From Cystobacter fuscus DSM 2262 (GTDB lineage: Bacteria; Myxococcota; Myxococcia; Myxococcales; Myxococcaceae): 64,000 bases of DNA. Each line of letters begins with the position of its first letter. Position 1 is the first letter of the stretch. Shown here in pieces: positions 52,923-62,001 of this stretch. The notes below the pieces were generated by a model that was given only the letters and a program-made list of their open reading frames with translations, made no database searches and had not been told where the DNA came from. Location: the NCBI RefSeq assembly GCF_000335475.2, contig NZ_ANAH02000018.1, forward strand, positions 62,001 through 126,000, read 5' to 3'. A program made the translations under genes and the position numbers.

Positions 52923-55900
52923 ATGAGTTCTTCCCAGGCCGATGAGCTGCGGCTCCTGCGTGCGGAAGTCGAGCGCCTGCGCGGGTTGCTGCATCGGGGG
53001 GGAATCGACCCCAACGCTTCCCAGGAGGCGAGCTACCGGCGGATCGTGGAGAGCGCGATCGACTTCGCGGTGATCGCCCTGGACCTCGAGGGGCGGGTCA
53101 CGCACTGGAACGAGGGCGCCCGGCGCATCCTCGGGTGGCCGCTGGAGCGCATCCGCGGCGAGCCGGCCGCCGTGTTCTTCACCGAGGAGGATCGGTCGCG
53201 GGGCATCCCGGAGTTGGAGATGGGCAAGGCGCTGGCGGGAGGCCGCGCCATCGACGAGCGCTGGCACCAGCGGGAGGACGGCTCCCGGTTCTGGGCGAGC
53301 GGCGAGATGATGCCGCTCAAGGACGAGCGGGGCACGCCCATCGGCTTCGTGAAGATCCTGCGTGACCGCACCCCGCAGAAGCGGCTCGAGGAGGAGCGCG
53401 AGCGCTTCATCCTCCTGGCCGAGCAATCCACCGACTTCGTGTGCCTCGCCGACACGGAGGGCCTGGGGCTGTTCATCAACCAGGCCGGGCGACGAATGGT
53501 GGGCCTGCCGGAGGGGGACATCCGCGCCATGGCCCTGGCGGACTTCTTCCCGCCCGAGGAGCGCGGCTTCTTCCAGGACGTCATCCTACCCACGCAGCGC
53601 GCCGTGGGGCACTGGCGGGGCCGGGTCCACCTCCAGCACCAGGGCACCCGCGCGCTCGTCCGGGTGGACTGCAACTCCTTCGTCCTGCGCGACGCGGCGG
53701 GCCGCCTCACCGGCTACGCGCTCCTCAGCCGGGACATCACCGCGCTCGAGCAGGCCGAGTCCGCGCTGCGCCGGAGCGATGAGCGCCTGCAACTCGCCCT
53801 GAAGGCCTCCGGTTCGGTGGGCATCTGGGACTGGGACATCCTGGCCGACAAGCTCTACCAGGATACCCGCTGCGCCCGGCTCTTCTCCGTCGCGCCGGAG
53901 GTGGCGGCCGCCGGGGCTCCGCTCATGACCTACCTCGGCGGCATCCACCCCGAGGACCGGGAGCGGGTGGGGCGGGAGATCCAGCGCGGCCTCGACAAGG
54001 AGCTCGAGTTCGAGAGTGAGTACCGGGTGACGCCCGGGGGCGAGGTGCGGTGGATCCAGGTCCGGGGACGCATCTACCGGGACGAGCAGGGCAGGCCCGC
54101 GCGGTTTCCGGGCATCGTCATCGATCTCACGGAGCGCAAGCGGGCGGAGTTGCGCCAGCGCTCGTTGCTGGAGCTGAGCGATCGGCTGCGCAACCTGAGC
54201 GGGACGCGCGAGATCGCCGCCCTGGGCTCACAGTTGATTGGCCGCACGTTGGGCCTGTCCCGGGTGGGCTTCGCCCTGGTCGATGTGGACACCGAGACCC
54301 TCACCGTCGAGCAGGACTGGTCGAACGGACAGGTCGCGGGCATCGCGGGCGGCTATCCCTTCGCCGTCTTCGGCTCCGCGCTGGAGCTGTTGAGGCGCGG
54401 CCAGTCCCTCGTGGAGACGGATGCCGAGACGGCGGAGTGGATTCCACTCGCGGAGCTGCCCAACTACCGCGCCCTGGACATGCGCGGCTTCGCCGGCCTG
54501 CCGCTCCTGCGCAACGACCGGCTCGTCGGCTTCGTCTACGCGCACAGCTCCCTGCCTCGCGCCTGGCAGGAGGCGGACGTGGGCTTCATCCGCGAGGTCT
54601 CCGTGCGCACGTGGGAGGCCATCGAGCGGGCCCAGGCCGAGCAGTGGCTGCGCGAGAGCGAGCAGGACTTGCGGCAGATCACGGATCAGGCGCCGGAGAT
54701 GATCGGCTACGTCGATCGCGACCTCGTCTACCGGTTCGTCAACCGCACCTACGAGGAGTGGTTCGCCCGGCCGCTGGATCGCATCATCGGCAAGTCCGCG
54801 CTCGAGCTGCTGGGGGAGGAGGCCTTCGCGCTGCGCGAGCCCTACTTCCGGCGCGCGCTCGCGGGAGAGGCCACCTCCTTCGAGGCGCCGTTGTTCATTC
54901 CGGGGCGCAGCCCGCGCGAGCTGGAGCTGCGCTTCTTTCCCCGGCGGGATCTGCGCGGCAACGTCCAGGGCGTCTACCTCTTCATCCTGGACAACACGGA
55001 CCGCAAGCGCGCCGAGCGCGCCCTGCTCGAGGCCAACAAGCGCCTGGAGCTGCGGGTGGAGGAGCGCACGCGCGAGCGGGATCGCATCTGGAACCACTCG
55101 GATGACCTGATGGGGGTGCTGGGCACCGATGGGTTCCTCAAGTCCATCAATCCCGCCTGGAGCCGCCTGCTGGGGGTGGACGAGCAGACGCTGCTGATGA
55201 GCCACTTCCTGGACCTGGTCCACCCGGACGACCATGCCGCCGTGGGGGAGATCGTGGCGAGCCTGAGCCGGGGCGAGCGCGTGCACCGCATGGAGAACCG
55301 CCTGCGACGGGTGGATGGCTCCTACCGCTTCCTGTCCTGGACCGCGGTGCCCGGCGACGACAAGACCTTCTATGCCATCGGCCGGGATGTCTCCGCCGAG
55401 CGCGAGACCGCCGCGCTCCAGCAGCGGCTGTTCGACGTGCTCGATCAGTCTCCCGACTTCATCGGCATCGCCGAGCCCCAGGGCCGCATCCTCTATGTCA
55501 ACGCCTCCGGGCGGAGGATGGTCGGACTTTCCGGCCCGGGCGGGGTGGGCGTGCGCACCGTGCTCGAGTTCTTCTCGCCCGGGGATCGGCCGCTCATCGA
55601 GGGCACCGTGCTGCCCACGGCCCTGCGCGAAGGCAAGTGGGTGGGCCGCTGCCGCTTCCGCCACCTCACGACGGGGGTGGACATCCCGGTCGAGTACAAC
55701 GTGTTCGCCACGCGCGACGGCGAGGGCCGGCTGCTCGGCCTCGGCATGGTGACGCGGGACATCACCCGGCAGCTCCAGCACGAGCAGACCCTGCGCGAGA
55801 CGGAAGACAAGCTGCGCCAATCCCAGAAGATGGAGGCGGTGGGTCAGCTCACCGGCGGCATCGCGCACGACTTCAACAACCTGTTGGGCGGCATCATCGG

Positions 55901-56990
55901 CTCCATGGAGATGCTGCGGCGGCGCATCGAGGCGGGCCGCTACTCGGAGACGGACAAGTACATCAACGCCACCATGAACTCGGCGCGCCGGGCCGCCGCG
56001 CTCACCGCGCGCCTGCTCGCCTTCGGCCGCCGCCAGTCGCTCGACGTGAAGCCCACGGACATCAACGCGCTCGTCACGTCCATGGCGGAGCTCTTGCGCC
56101 GCACCCTGGGCGAGAGCATCTCGCTCAAGACGATGCTCGATCCGGCCCTGTGGCAGGCGAAGACGGACGCCAACCAGTTCGAGAACGCGCTGCTCAACCT
56201 GGCCATCAACGCCCGTGACGCCATGCCCCAGGGCGGCAAGCTCACGGTGGAGACGCGCAACACGCGGCTGGACGAGGCCTATGCACGCGGGGTGGAGGGG
56301 CTCAAGCCCGGCGACTTCGTGGTCATGTGCGTGAGCGACACGGGCCATGGCATGCCCCCGGAGGTCATCGCCCGCGCCTTCGAGCCCTTCTTCACCACCA
56401 AGCCCATCGGCCAGGGCACGGGGCTCGGCCTGTCGATGATCTACGGCTTCGCCCGGCAGGTGGACGGCCACGTGCGCATCTACTCCGAGGTGGGCCGGGG
56501 CACGACGATCAAGCTCTACATGCCGCGTCATGTCGGCGAGGGCGCCCAGGCGGGGGAGGTGAGGCCGGAGCTCACGCCCCTGCCACGCGCCCAGGAAGGT
56601 GAGACGGTCCTCGTGGTCGAGGATGATCCCGCCGTGCGCATGCTGGTGCTGGAGATCCTCGAGGACCTGGGCTACGCGGCCCTCGAGGCGAAGGACGCGC
56701 GCTCGGCGTTGCCGATCCTCGAGGGCAAGGGGCGGATCGATCTGCTGGTGACGGACGTGGGCCTGCCCGGGGGGATGAACGGGCGCCAGATGGCGGAGGT
56801 GGCGCGCCAGTGCCGGCCGGAGCTCCAGGTGCTGTTCATTACCGGCTACGCGGAGGGGGCGTCGGTGCGCGGCGGGTTCCTCGCCCCCGGCATGGAGATG
56901 ATCACCAAGCCCTTCGCGCTGGACGTGCTGGCGGCGCGCATCCGGGAGATGATCGAACGGAAACAGGCGCCGCACGCACCGGACAATTGA
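52923..56990 (+). CDS. Multi-PAS hybrid sensor histidine kinase
   Basis: A 1355-residue cytoplasmic sensor, with no signal or membrane span. In order: a short coiled coil, three PAS/PAC units (about residues 35-420), a GAF domain (about 430-590; GFAGLPLLRNDRLVGFVYA), three further PAS units (about 595-960), a HisKA domain with phospho-acceptor His982 (GGIAHDFNNLLGGI), an HATPase domain (NLAINARDAMPQGGK, DTGHGM, GTGLGLSMIYG) and a C-terminal receiver with Asp1278 (LLVTDVGLPGG). The first two PAS units and the last one share near-identical text (INQAGRRMVGLP and VNASGRRMVGLS), a sign of internal duplication. The built-in receiver means signal passes through a phosphorelay or ends internally. 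No partner regulator is adjacent. The ATG at 52923 is chosen over longer in-frame starts that lack support. Confidence 0.9.
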   Translation: MSSSQADELRLLRAEVERLRGLLHRGGIDPNASQEASYRRIVESAIDFAVIALDLEGRVTHWNEGARRILGWPLERIRGEPAAVFFTEEDRSRGIPELEMGKALAGGRAIDERWHQREDGSRFWASGEMMPLKDERGTPIGFVKILRDRTPQKRLEEERERFILLAEQSTDFVCLADTEGLGLFINQAGRRMVGLPEGDIRAMALADFFPPEERGFFQDVILPTQRAVGHWRGRVHLQHQGTRALVRVDCNSFVLRDAAGRLTGYALLSRDITALEQAESALRRSDERLQLALKASGSVGIWDWDILADKLYQDTRCARLFSVAPEVAAAGAPLMTYLGGIHPEDRERVGREIQRGLDKELEFESEYRVTPGGEVRWIQVRGRIYRDEQGRPARFPGIVIDLTERKRAELRQRSLLELSDRLRNLSGTREIAALGSQLIGRTLGLSRVGFALVDVDTETLTVEQDWSNGQVAGIAGGYPFAVFGSALELLRRGQSLVETDAETAEWIPLAELPNYRALDMRGFAGLPLLRNDRLVGFVYAHSSLPRAWQEADVGFIREVSVRTWEAIERAQAEQWLRESEQDLRQITDQAPEMIGYVDRDLVYRFVNRTYEEWFARPLDRIIGKSALELLGEEAFALREPYFRRALAGEATSFEAPLFIPGRSPRELELRFFPRRDLRGNVQGVYLFILDNTDRKRAERALLEANKRLELRVEERTRERDRIWNHSDDLMGVLGTDGFLKSINPAWSRLLGVDEQTLLMSHFLDLVHPDDHAAVGEIVASLSRGERVHRMENRLRRVDGSYRFLSWTAVPGDDKTFYAIGRDVSAERETAALQQRLFDVLDQSPDFIGIAEPQGRILYVNASGRRMVGLSGPGGVGVRTVLEFFSPGDRPLIEGTVLPTALREGKWVGRCRFRHLTTGVDIPVEYNVFATRDGEGRLLGLGMVTRDITRQLQHEQTLRETEDKLRQSQKMEAVGQLTGGIAHDFNNLLGGIIGSMEMLRRRIEAGRYSETDKYINATMNSARRAAALTARLLAFGRRQSLDVKPTDINALVTSMAELLRRTLGESISLKTMLDPALWQAKTDANQFENALLNLAINARDAMPQGGKLTVETRNTRLDEAYARGVEGLKPGDFVVMCVSDTGHGMPPEVIARAFEPFFTTKPIGQGTGLGLSMIYGFARQVDGHVRIYSEVGRGTTIKLYMPRHVGEGAQAGEVRPELTPLPRAQEGETVLVVEDDPAVRMLVLEILEDLGYAALEAKDARSALPILEGKGRIDLLVTDVGLPGGMNGRQMAEVARQCRPELQVLFITGYAEGASVRGGFLAPGMEMITKPFALDVLAARIREMIERKQAPHAPDN

Positions 56991-56995
56991 CCGGA

Positions 56996-57022
56996 GGGGC
57001 GCCTCGGCTAGGTTGGCGCCCC
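56996..57022 (+). promoter_or_regulatory. Hairpin touching the DmpA start codon
   Basis: GGGGCGCC, an 11-base loop and GGCGCCCC form a perfect 8-pair stem that ends at the base before the ATG at 57023. The only Shine-Dalgarno-like run (GGAGG, 56993-56997) is partly inside the stem and 25 bases from the ATG. It could bring that run near the start codon, block initiation, or terminate transcription from the kinase gene. Confidence 0.45.
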
Positions 57023-58348
57023 ATGGGCCACCTTCCCGAGTCAGAGACCCCCGAGAAGCGCGTGCGCGCCCGGGAGCTGGGCCTGCCATTGGGCCGCTTC
57101 AAGCCCGGCCGGCACAACGCCATCACCGACGTGGAGGGCGTGCTCGTCGGGCACAGCACCATCATCCAGGGCGAGGGGCCGCTGCGGCCGGGGCATGGGC
57201 CGGTGCGCACGGGCGTCACCGCCATCCTGCCCAACCGGCGCGACATCTTCATGGAGCGCATGACGGGCGGGGGCTTCGTGCTCAACGGGGCCGGCGAGGT
57301 GTCCGGCATGACGCAGCTCATGGAGTGGGGGCTGGTGGAGACGCCCATCCTGCTCACCAACACCATGGCCGTGGGCGCGGTGTCCGACGCGGTGACGCGC
57401 CACATGGTGGAGCAGAACCCGGGCATCGGCGACGAGCACGACGTCATCATCCCCATCGTCGGCGAGTGCGACGACAGCTACCTCAACGACATCTCCGGCC
57501 GGCACGTCAAGCGCGAGCACGTCTACGAGGCCATCCGCACGGCCTCGGACGGCCCGGTGGCCGAGGGCAACGTGGGCGGCGGCACCGGCATGCTCACGTG
57601 CGACTTCAAGGGCGGCATCGGCACCTCCTCGCGCAAGCTGCCCGAGTCCCTGGGCGGCTACACCCTGGGCGTGCTCGTCATGTCCAACTTCGGCAAGATG
57701 CACAACCTGCGCGTGGGCGGACTGCCCGTGGGCGAGGTGCTCGCCGAGAAGTTCAAGCACATGCCCCGGCGCACGCAGAACTACGGCTCCATCATCGCCG
57801 TGGTGGCCACGGACGCGCCCCTGCTCACCAATCAGCTCAACCGCCTGTGCAAGCGCGTGGGCCTGGGCATCGGCCGGGTGGGTAGCTACGCGGCGCACGG
57901 CTCGGGGGAGATCGTGGTGGGCTTCTCCACCGCCAACGTCATCCCCCGGCGCACCCAGAAGATGGTCTACAAGCTGAAGATCCTCCTGGATCAGCGCTTG
58001 GACCCCCTCTACGAGGCGGTGATGGAGGCCACCGAGGAGGCCATCCTCAACGCCATGTGCATGGCCACGTCGATGACGGGGGTCAACGGCAACTTCGTGC
58101 CGGCACTCCCCCTGGACGAGGTGCGCCGGTTCGTGAGCGCCTGCCAGCCCATCTTCTCCTCGGTGAAGAAGCGTGCCCAGCAGGCGGGCACCCCCGGGGG
58201 GAAGGGCAAGCCCACCGAGGGGGACAAGCCCGAGCACGCCAAGCTCCGGGGCGCCGAGGGGATTCCCTATCCCACCCGGCCGGCGCCGGAGGTGGAGCCG
58301 GGGCAGGACATCCAGGACTCCTCTTCCAAGAAGAGTTCTGATACGTAG
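57023..58348 (+). CDS. DmpA-family (S58) aminopeptidase
   Basis: A 441-residue N-terminal-nucleophile hydrolase of the DmpA/P1 family. The self-cleavage site should be Gly255-Ser256 in NYGSIIAVVATDAPL, freeing Ser256 as the catalytic N-terminus of the beta chain. Other conserved parts are GRHNAITDVEGVLVGHST, TGVTAILP, GGGFVLNGAGEVSG, NVGGGTGM and HGSGEIVVGFSTAN. Family members release N-terminal D-alanine or beta-amino acids from small peptides. It is longer than DmpA (375) because of a Lys/Pro/Glu-rich tail of about 60 residues. It has no signal peptide. It lies 32 bases after the histidine kinase gene, with the hairpin noted above between them. Confidence 0.9.
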   Translation: MGHLPESETPEKRVRARELGLPLGRFKPGRHNAITDVEGVLVGHSTIIQGEGPLRPGHGPVRTGVTAILPNRRDIFMERMTGGGFVLNGAGEVSGMTQLMEWGLVETPILLTNTMAVGAVSDAVTRHMVEQNPGIGDEHDVIIPIVGECDDSYLNDISGRHVKREHVYEAIRTASDGPVAEGNVGGGTGMLTCDFKGGIGTSSRKLPESLGGYTLGVLVMSNFGKMHNLRVGGLPVGEVLAEKFKHMPRRTQNYGSIIAVVATDAPLLTNQLNRLCKRVGLGIGRVGSYAAHGSGEIVVGFSTANVIPRRTQKMVYKLKILLDQRLDPLYEAVMEATEEAILNAMCMATSMTGVNGNFVPALPLDEVRRFVSACQPIFSSVKKRAQQAGTPGGKGKPTEGDKPEHAKLRGAEGIPYPTRPAPEVEPGQDIQDSSSKKSSDT

Positions 58349-58388
58349 GCGGCTTTCGTCCGTCCTACCTCACCCAGGAGTCACCCAG

Positions 58389-58502
58389 ATGGCCCGTAGC
58401 AAGAGCAAGCACCGCCGCGTGCAGAACATCATCCGCCAGAAGTGGAAGCGCCAGCTCAAGCGCAAGGCGGCCGCCGCCAAGGAAGCCGCCGCGAAGAAGT
58501 AG
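58389..58502 (+). CDS. 37-residue highly basic protein
   Basis: A 37-residue protein (begins MARSKSKHRRVQ, ends AAAKEAAAKK) with about 17 Lys/Arg/His residues. AGGAG stands 7 bases before the ATG, better than most genes here, so it is probably translated. The composition resembles small ribosomal or nucleic-acid-binding proteins: a basic tract, then a Lys-Ala helix. It is not one of the ribosomal proteins I can name. It lies 40 bases behind the DmpA gene. Confidence 0.65.
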   Translation: MARSKSKHRRVQNIIRQKWKRQLKRKAAAAKEAAAKK

Positions 58503-58547
58503 TCCCGCGGCTCGGACCCGCTCCGCGCGTGTCGTGCCCGCCGGTGT

Positions 58548-59036
58548 CTACTGGCGGGTCGCCGTGAAGGGGCGGGTGACCGAGCATCTCCGGGGGACGC
58601 CCCCCGTCGAGGTGCTCGCGAAGTTGCCCTGCCAGTCCCCGATGAGCCGGTCCACGCCTCCGTCCCCCACCCCGGCGACGTAGCGCCCCGTGAGGCTCTC
58701 CGACTCGAGGCCCGCCGTGCCCCCGTCCATGCTCCCCGCGCTGCTGCCCAGCAGGTTGAAGTCGTTGGACTCGTAGAGCGTGCCGCGCAGTGTCAATCCC
58801 TCCAGGGTGCCGGTCAGCTCACTGCCCTGGCGCGTCAGGTCCAGGGGTCCTTGGGGCAGCGTCACCGTCACCCCCTGGCACGTGCCGGGTGTCATCCCGG
58901 TGCCGAACTCCAGCGCATAGCGCCCGTCGACGGGTGAGCACTGGATGCAGCCTTGTGACGAGCCTCCACACCCCGCCACGGCCAGGGACACGAGGAGGGC
59001 GGCGATTTCAGGCGAGGGGATCCGTCCAGTAGTCAT
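58548..59036 (-). CDS. Small lipoprotein of unknown function
   Basis: A 162-residue exported protein with a lipoprotein signal (SLAVAGC, Cys at about 23). The mature part is beta-rich with Gly, Ser and Thr, and two cysteine pairs (CIQC; CQG and a C-terminal RRCSV). It reads like a lipocalin-sized fold (LTGTLEGLTLRGTLYES, GRYVAGV, IGDWQGNF), but no family is assigned. It converges on the small basic gene. Confidence 0.75.
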   Translation of the reverse strand: MTTGRIPSPEIAALLVSLAVAGCGGSSQGCIQCSPVDGRYALEFGTGMTPGTCQGVTVTLPQGPLDLTRQGSELTGTLEGLTLRGTLYESNDFNLLGSSAGSMDGGTAGLESESLTGRYVAGVGDGGVDRLIGDWQGNFASTSTGGVPRRCSVTRPFTATRQ

Positions 59037-59143
59037 GACTTGTCTCCCACGAAGGGGGGGAATGGACTTCCCGCGAGGAAACGAGGTTCCTAGGTTTTGT
59101 CGTGTCCTGGGCGGGTGGGGTCGATGTGGGTGGGGGTGGGGTA

Positions 59144-60286
59144 GTGACGGGGTTCGATACGAAGCGGTGTTCCAATCTTATCTTCGCCGGACTCTTCGTC
59201 CTGGCGATCATCCTCTTCTCGCGCATCCTGCTGCCGTTCTTGATGCCGGTGTTGCTGGGGGGCTTCCTGGTGGTGCTCTTCCAGCCCCTGCAGGACGCGC
59301 TGCTGCGCATGCGCTTCAAGCTGTCGCCCCCGGTGTGCGCGGGGTTGAGCACCCTGGCCGTGTTCCTGCTCATCCTGGTGCCGCTGGTGGTGGTGGGCTG
59401 GCTGGTGGTGCGCCAGGTGCTCGAGCTGATGGAGCACGCGCAGGACGTGTTCGACCATGTGGACGTGCGTGAGCGGATGGCGGCGGGGCTGCCGCGCGGG
59501 TTGCGGCGCTACGCGCTGGGCCTGCACGGCACGCGCACCGAGGAGGCGCTCACGGGGGCCATGTCCAGCGGGGTGTCGGTGCTCACCAACGTGCTGGGCG
59601 CGGGCACGGAGCTCATCGTCGATCTCTTCCTGATGATCGTGGCGATGTACTACTTCTTCCTGGATGGCCGGCGGCTGTGGGCGGATGGCACGCAGCTGGT
59701 GCCCATGGACAAGCGCTACATCCAGGCGTTCGCCAAGGAGTTCACCGACGTGGCGCACGCCATCATCTACGGCAACACCATCACCTCGCTGGTGCAGGGG
59801 CTGCTGGGGGTGGTGGGGCTGTTGCTGGTGAAGGTGCCGCACGCGGGGGTATGGGGCGCGGCCATGGTGGTGGTGGCCATGGTGCCCGTGGGGGGCACGG
59901 CGCTCGTGTGGGGCCCCATCGGGCTGGTGCTCCTGATGATGGGCAAGGTGAACGAGGGCATCTTCCTCTTGTCCTGGGGCGCCTTCGTGGTGGGCAGCAT
60001 CGACAACGTCATCCGGCCGAAGCTGTGCGGCGCGCGCATGGCGCTCCACCCGCTGCTCGTCTTCCTGTCCATCTTCGGCGGCCTGGCGGTGTTCGGGATG
60101 ATGGGGCTCTTGGTGGGGCCGCTCATCGCCTCGCTCTTCATGGCCATGGTGCGCATCTACCGGCGCGACTTCCTCGGGCTGCGCGCGCCGGTGGTGCCGC
60201 CCGCGGGGGCTCCCGTCGCGACCGCGGCCACGTCCGCTCTTCCGGCCTCCGCCGTGGGCCCCACGCCCGCGGCGGTCGAGGTCTGA
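59144..60286 (+). CDS. AI-2E-family membrane transporter
   Basis: A 380-residue inner-membrane protein from a GTG at 59144 (G-rich stretch just upstream); a GTG at 59102 would add 14 Gly/Val-rich residues. It shows the AI-2E exporter layout: paired N-terminal spans (about 13-55), a span near 75-95, a soluble helical stretch (about 95-150), then five spans with the conserved blocks GNTITSLVQGLLG, MVPVGGTALVWGP and GSIDNVIRPKL. The C-terminal 40 residues are Ala/Pro-rich. The family covers TqsA-like autoinducer efflux and unrelated functions such as Na+/H+ antiport, so the substrate is unknown. Confidence 0.88.
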   Translation: MTGFDTKRCSNLIFAGLFVLAIILFSRILLPFLMPVLLGGFLVVLFQPLQDALLRMRFKLSPPVCAGLSTLAVFLLILVPLVVVGWLVVRQVLELMEHAQDVFDHVDVRERMAAGLPRGLRRYALGLHGTRTEEALTGAMSSGVSVLTNVLGAGTELIVDLFLMIVAMYYFFLDGRRLWADGTQLVPMDKRYIQAFAKEFTDVAHAIIYGNTITSLVQGLLGVVGLLLVKVPHAGVWGAAMVVVAMVPVGGTALVWGPIGLVLLMMGKVNEGIFLLSWGAFVVGSIDNVIRPKLCGARMALHPLLVFLSIFGGLAVFGMMGLLVGPLIASLFMAMVRIYRRDFLGLRAPVVPPAGAPVATAATSALPASAVGPTPAAVEV

Positions 60287-60338
60287 CGCACCGCGAGCCT
60301 GGACAAGGGCCCGCGCGGTGGGTGAGGCTGCCGGGCAC

Positions 60339-61970
60339 ATGAAGGTTTCAGGACTCAGGCTGTGTCGCTGGAGCGCGGTGCTGGGCCTGGCCGCCGTGCT
60401 GCTCACTTCCCAGGTCGCGCTCGCCGCGCGCGTGGCGGTCTCCTCGCTCGAGGGAGACCCCAAGGGCAAGCTCCGGGCGCAGGTGACGGCCGCCCTGCGC
60501 AAGACGCGCAAGGTGCAGGTGTCGCCCCCCACGGCCTGGACGCAGGCGGCGGGCAAGCAGGGGTTGAAGGGCCCCGCGGCCGTGACTCCCGCGGCCGTCA
60601 AGCGCCTGGCACCCAAGCTCCGGGTGGACGCCGTCCTCACGGGCTCGGCGGGGCGTGACTTCGATGTCCGCTTGATGAACCAGGACGGCCAGGTGGTGTG
60701 GTCCGAGAGCTATCCGCTCAAGCGCGGGTTGCTCGCGCCGAAGGACGCGGCCCGGCTCGCCCAGGCGGTGGCCACGGCCCGCACCACCGCGCCCGAGTCC
60801 CCGGCGCCAGCCCAGGCGTCTCCGCCGCCGCTCCCGCCCCTTCCTCCGCCGCCGTCCCGCGCCGAGCCCCAGGCCCGCGCCGAGCCGAGCGAGGCGCCCC
60901 GGGAGGTGCCGCCCGAGCCGCCCGCGAAGGCGACGGCCCCGGCTCCGGTGGTGAAGAAGGACGCGCCCGTGCGAGCGCCCGCGGCGCCCAGGGCCCCCGC
61001 TCCGGGCAAGGCCGGGCGTTCCGCCGCGCTCGCGTGGGTGGAGCTGGACGACGAGTCCCACACCTTCGTGGCGGGCAGCGGGGGCGGTGTCGCCGACGAG
61101 GAGCAGGTGAAGGACGTCCCCGCGCGTCCGGGCGCGCATCCCCCCCGGGTGCGGGTGCAGGTGGGCGCGGCGGTGACGTGGCGCTCGTACTGCGCGCGGC
61201 CGGGCGTCGAGTCCTGTGCCGTCTTCGATGCGCGGCCGCCCGAGCAGCGCCTGGGCGACACCGCCGACTACTCCGCCCAGGCGCCCTACGCGGGCGTCGC
61301 CGCCGAGGCGGAGGTGTTCCCCCTGACGCACCGCACGTCGCTCCTGCGGGGGTTGGGGCTCACCCTGGCCTATCAACGCAGCTTCGCGCCGACGACGGTG
61401 GTGGTGACCACGCCCACCGGCTCCACGCCCCAGCGCGAGGTGACGGCCACGGACACGGCCTATGGCGCCATGCTCGCCTGGCGCTACTTCTTCGCCCGCG
61501 AGGGCTCGGACGCGCCGCTGTGGGGGTACGCCGGCGTGCGGCTGGGCGTGCTCGGCCGGGAGTTCGGCCTGGACGAGACGTTGAACGTGGCCCTGCCGCT
61601 GGTGCACCGCTTCTCGCCGGCGGTGGGGGTGGACGTCTCGGTGCCGCTGCTCAGGCTCGTGCGCGTGGAGGCCGCGGGCCGCTTCTTCTTCCTGCCGTCG
61701 CCGGGGCACTCGCTGTCGGGTGGCGGGGACGACGGCCCGTACCCCTCGGAGGTGCGTGACTACGGCACGGCGGTGTCGAGCCTCGGCTGGTCGGCCGAGG
61801 TGGGGGTCGCCGGCGACGTGTGGGGCCCCTTCGGCTACAGCGTGCGCGGGCACGTGGAGGGCTACCGGGACGGCTTCACGGGGCAGGGGACGCGGCGTGG
61901 GTGGACCGAGGGGGGCGTGGCCCAGGAGACGTACCTGAGCGTCCTCGCGGGCGTCACCGCCTCCTGGTGA
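60339..61970 (+). CDS. Outer-membrane protein with proline-rich linker
   Basis: A 543-residue protein from the ATG at 60339. The signal peptide is about residues 1-31 (VLGLAAVLLTSQVALAA). Residues about 32-145 form an alpha/beta domain (ARVAVSSLEG, LRVDAVLTGSAG) like those found in several myxobacterial envelope proteins. Residues 150-240 are a Pro/Ala/Glu linker (PPPLPPLPPPPSRAEP), probably crossing the periplasm. Residues about 280-543 alternate hydrophobic and polar positions and end in VTASW, with the terminal aromatic residue typical of outer-membrane barrels. Function is unknown. It lies 52 bases after the AI-2E-family gene. Confidence 0.78.
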   Translation: MKVSGLRLCRWSAVLGLAAVLLTSQVALAARVAVSSLEGDPKGKLRAQVTAALRKTRKVQVSPPTAWTQAAGKQGLKGPAAVTPAAVKRLAPKLRVDAVLTGSAGRDFDVRLMNQDGQVVWSESYPLKRGLLAPKDAARLAQAVATARTTAPESPAPAQASPPPLPPLPPPPSRAEPQARAEPSEAPREVPPEPPAKATAPAPVVKKDAPVRAPAAPRAPAPGKAGRSAALAWVELDDESHTFVAGSGGGVADEEQVKDVPARPGAHPPRVRVQVGAAVTWRSYCARPGVESCAVFDARPPEQRLGDTADYSAQAPYAGVAAEAEVFPLTHRTSLLRGLGLTLAYQRSFAPTTVVVTTPTGSTPQREVTATDTAYGAMLAWRYFFAREGSDAPLWGYAGVRLGVLGREFGLDETLNVALPLVHRFSPAVGVDVSVPLLRLVRVEAAGRFFFLPSPGHSLSGGGDDGPYPSEVRDYGTAVSSLGWSAEVGVAGDVWGPFGYSVRGHVEGYRDGFTGQGTRRGWTEGGVAQETYLSVLAGVTASW

Positions 61971-61990
61971 GCCCGCGCGCGAGGGCGGGC
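61971..61990. terminator. Hairpin between convergent genes
   Basis: GCCCGC and GCGGGC pair across 8 bases in the 31-base gap between the outer-membrane protein gene and the response regulator gene. It could stop transcription from both sides. Confidence 0.4.
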
Positions 61991-62001
61991 CCACCCGGGC
62001 G

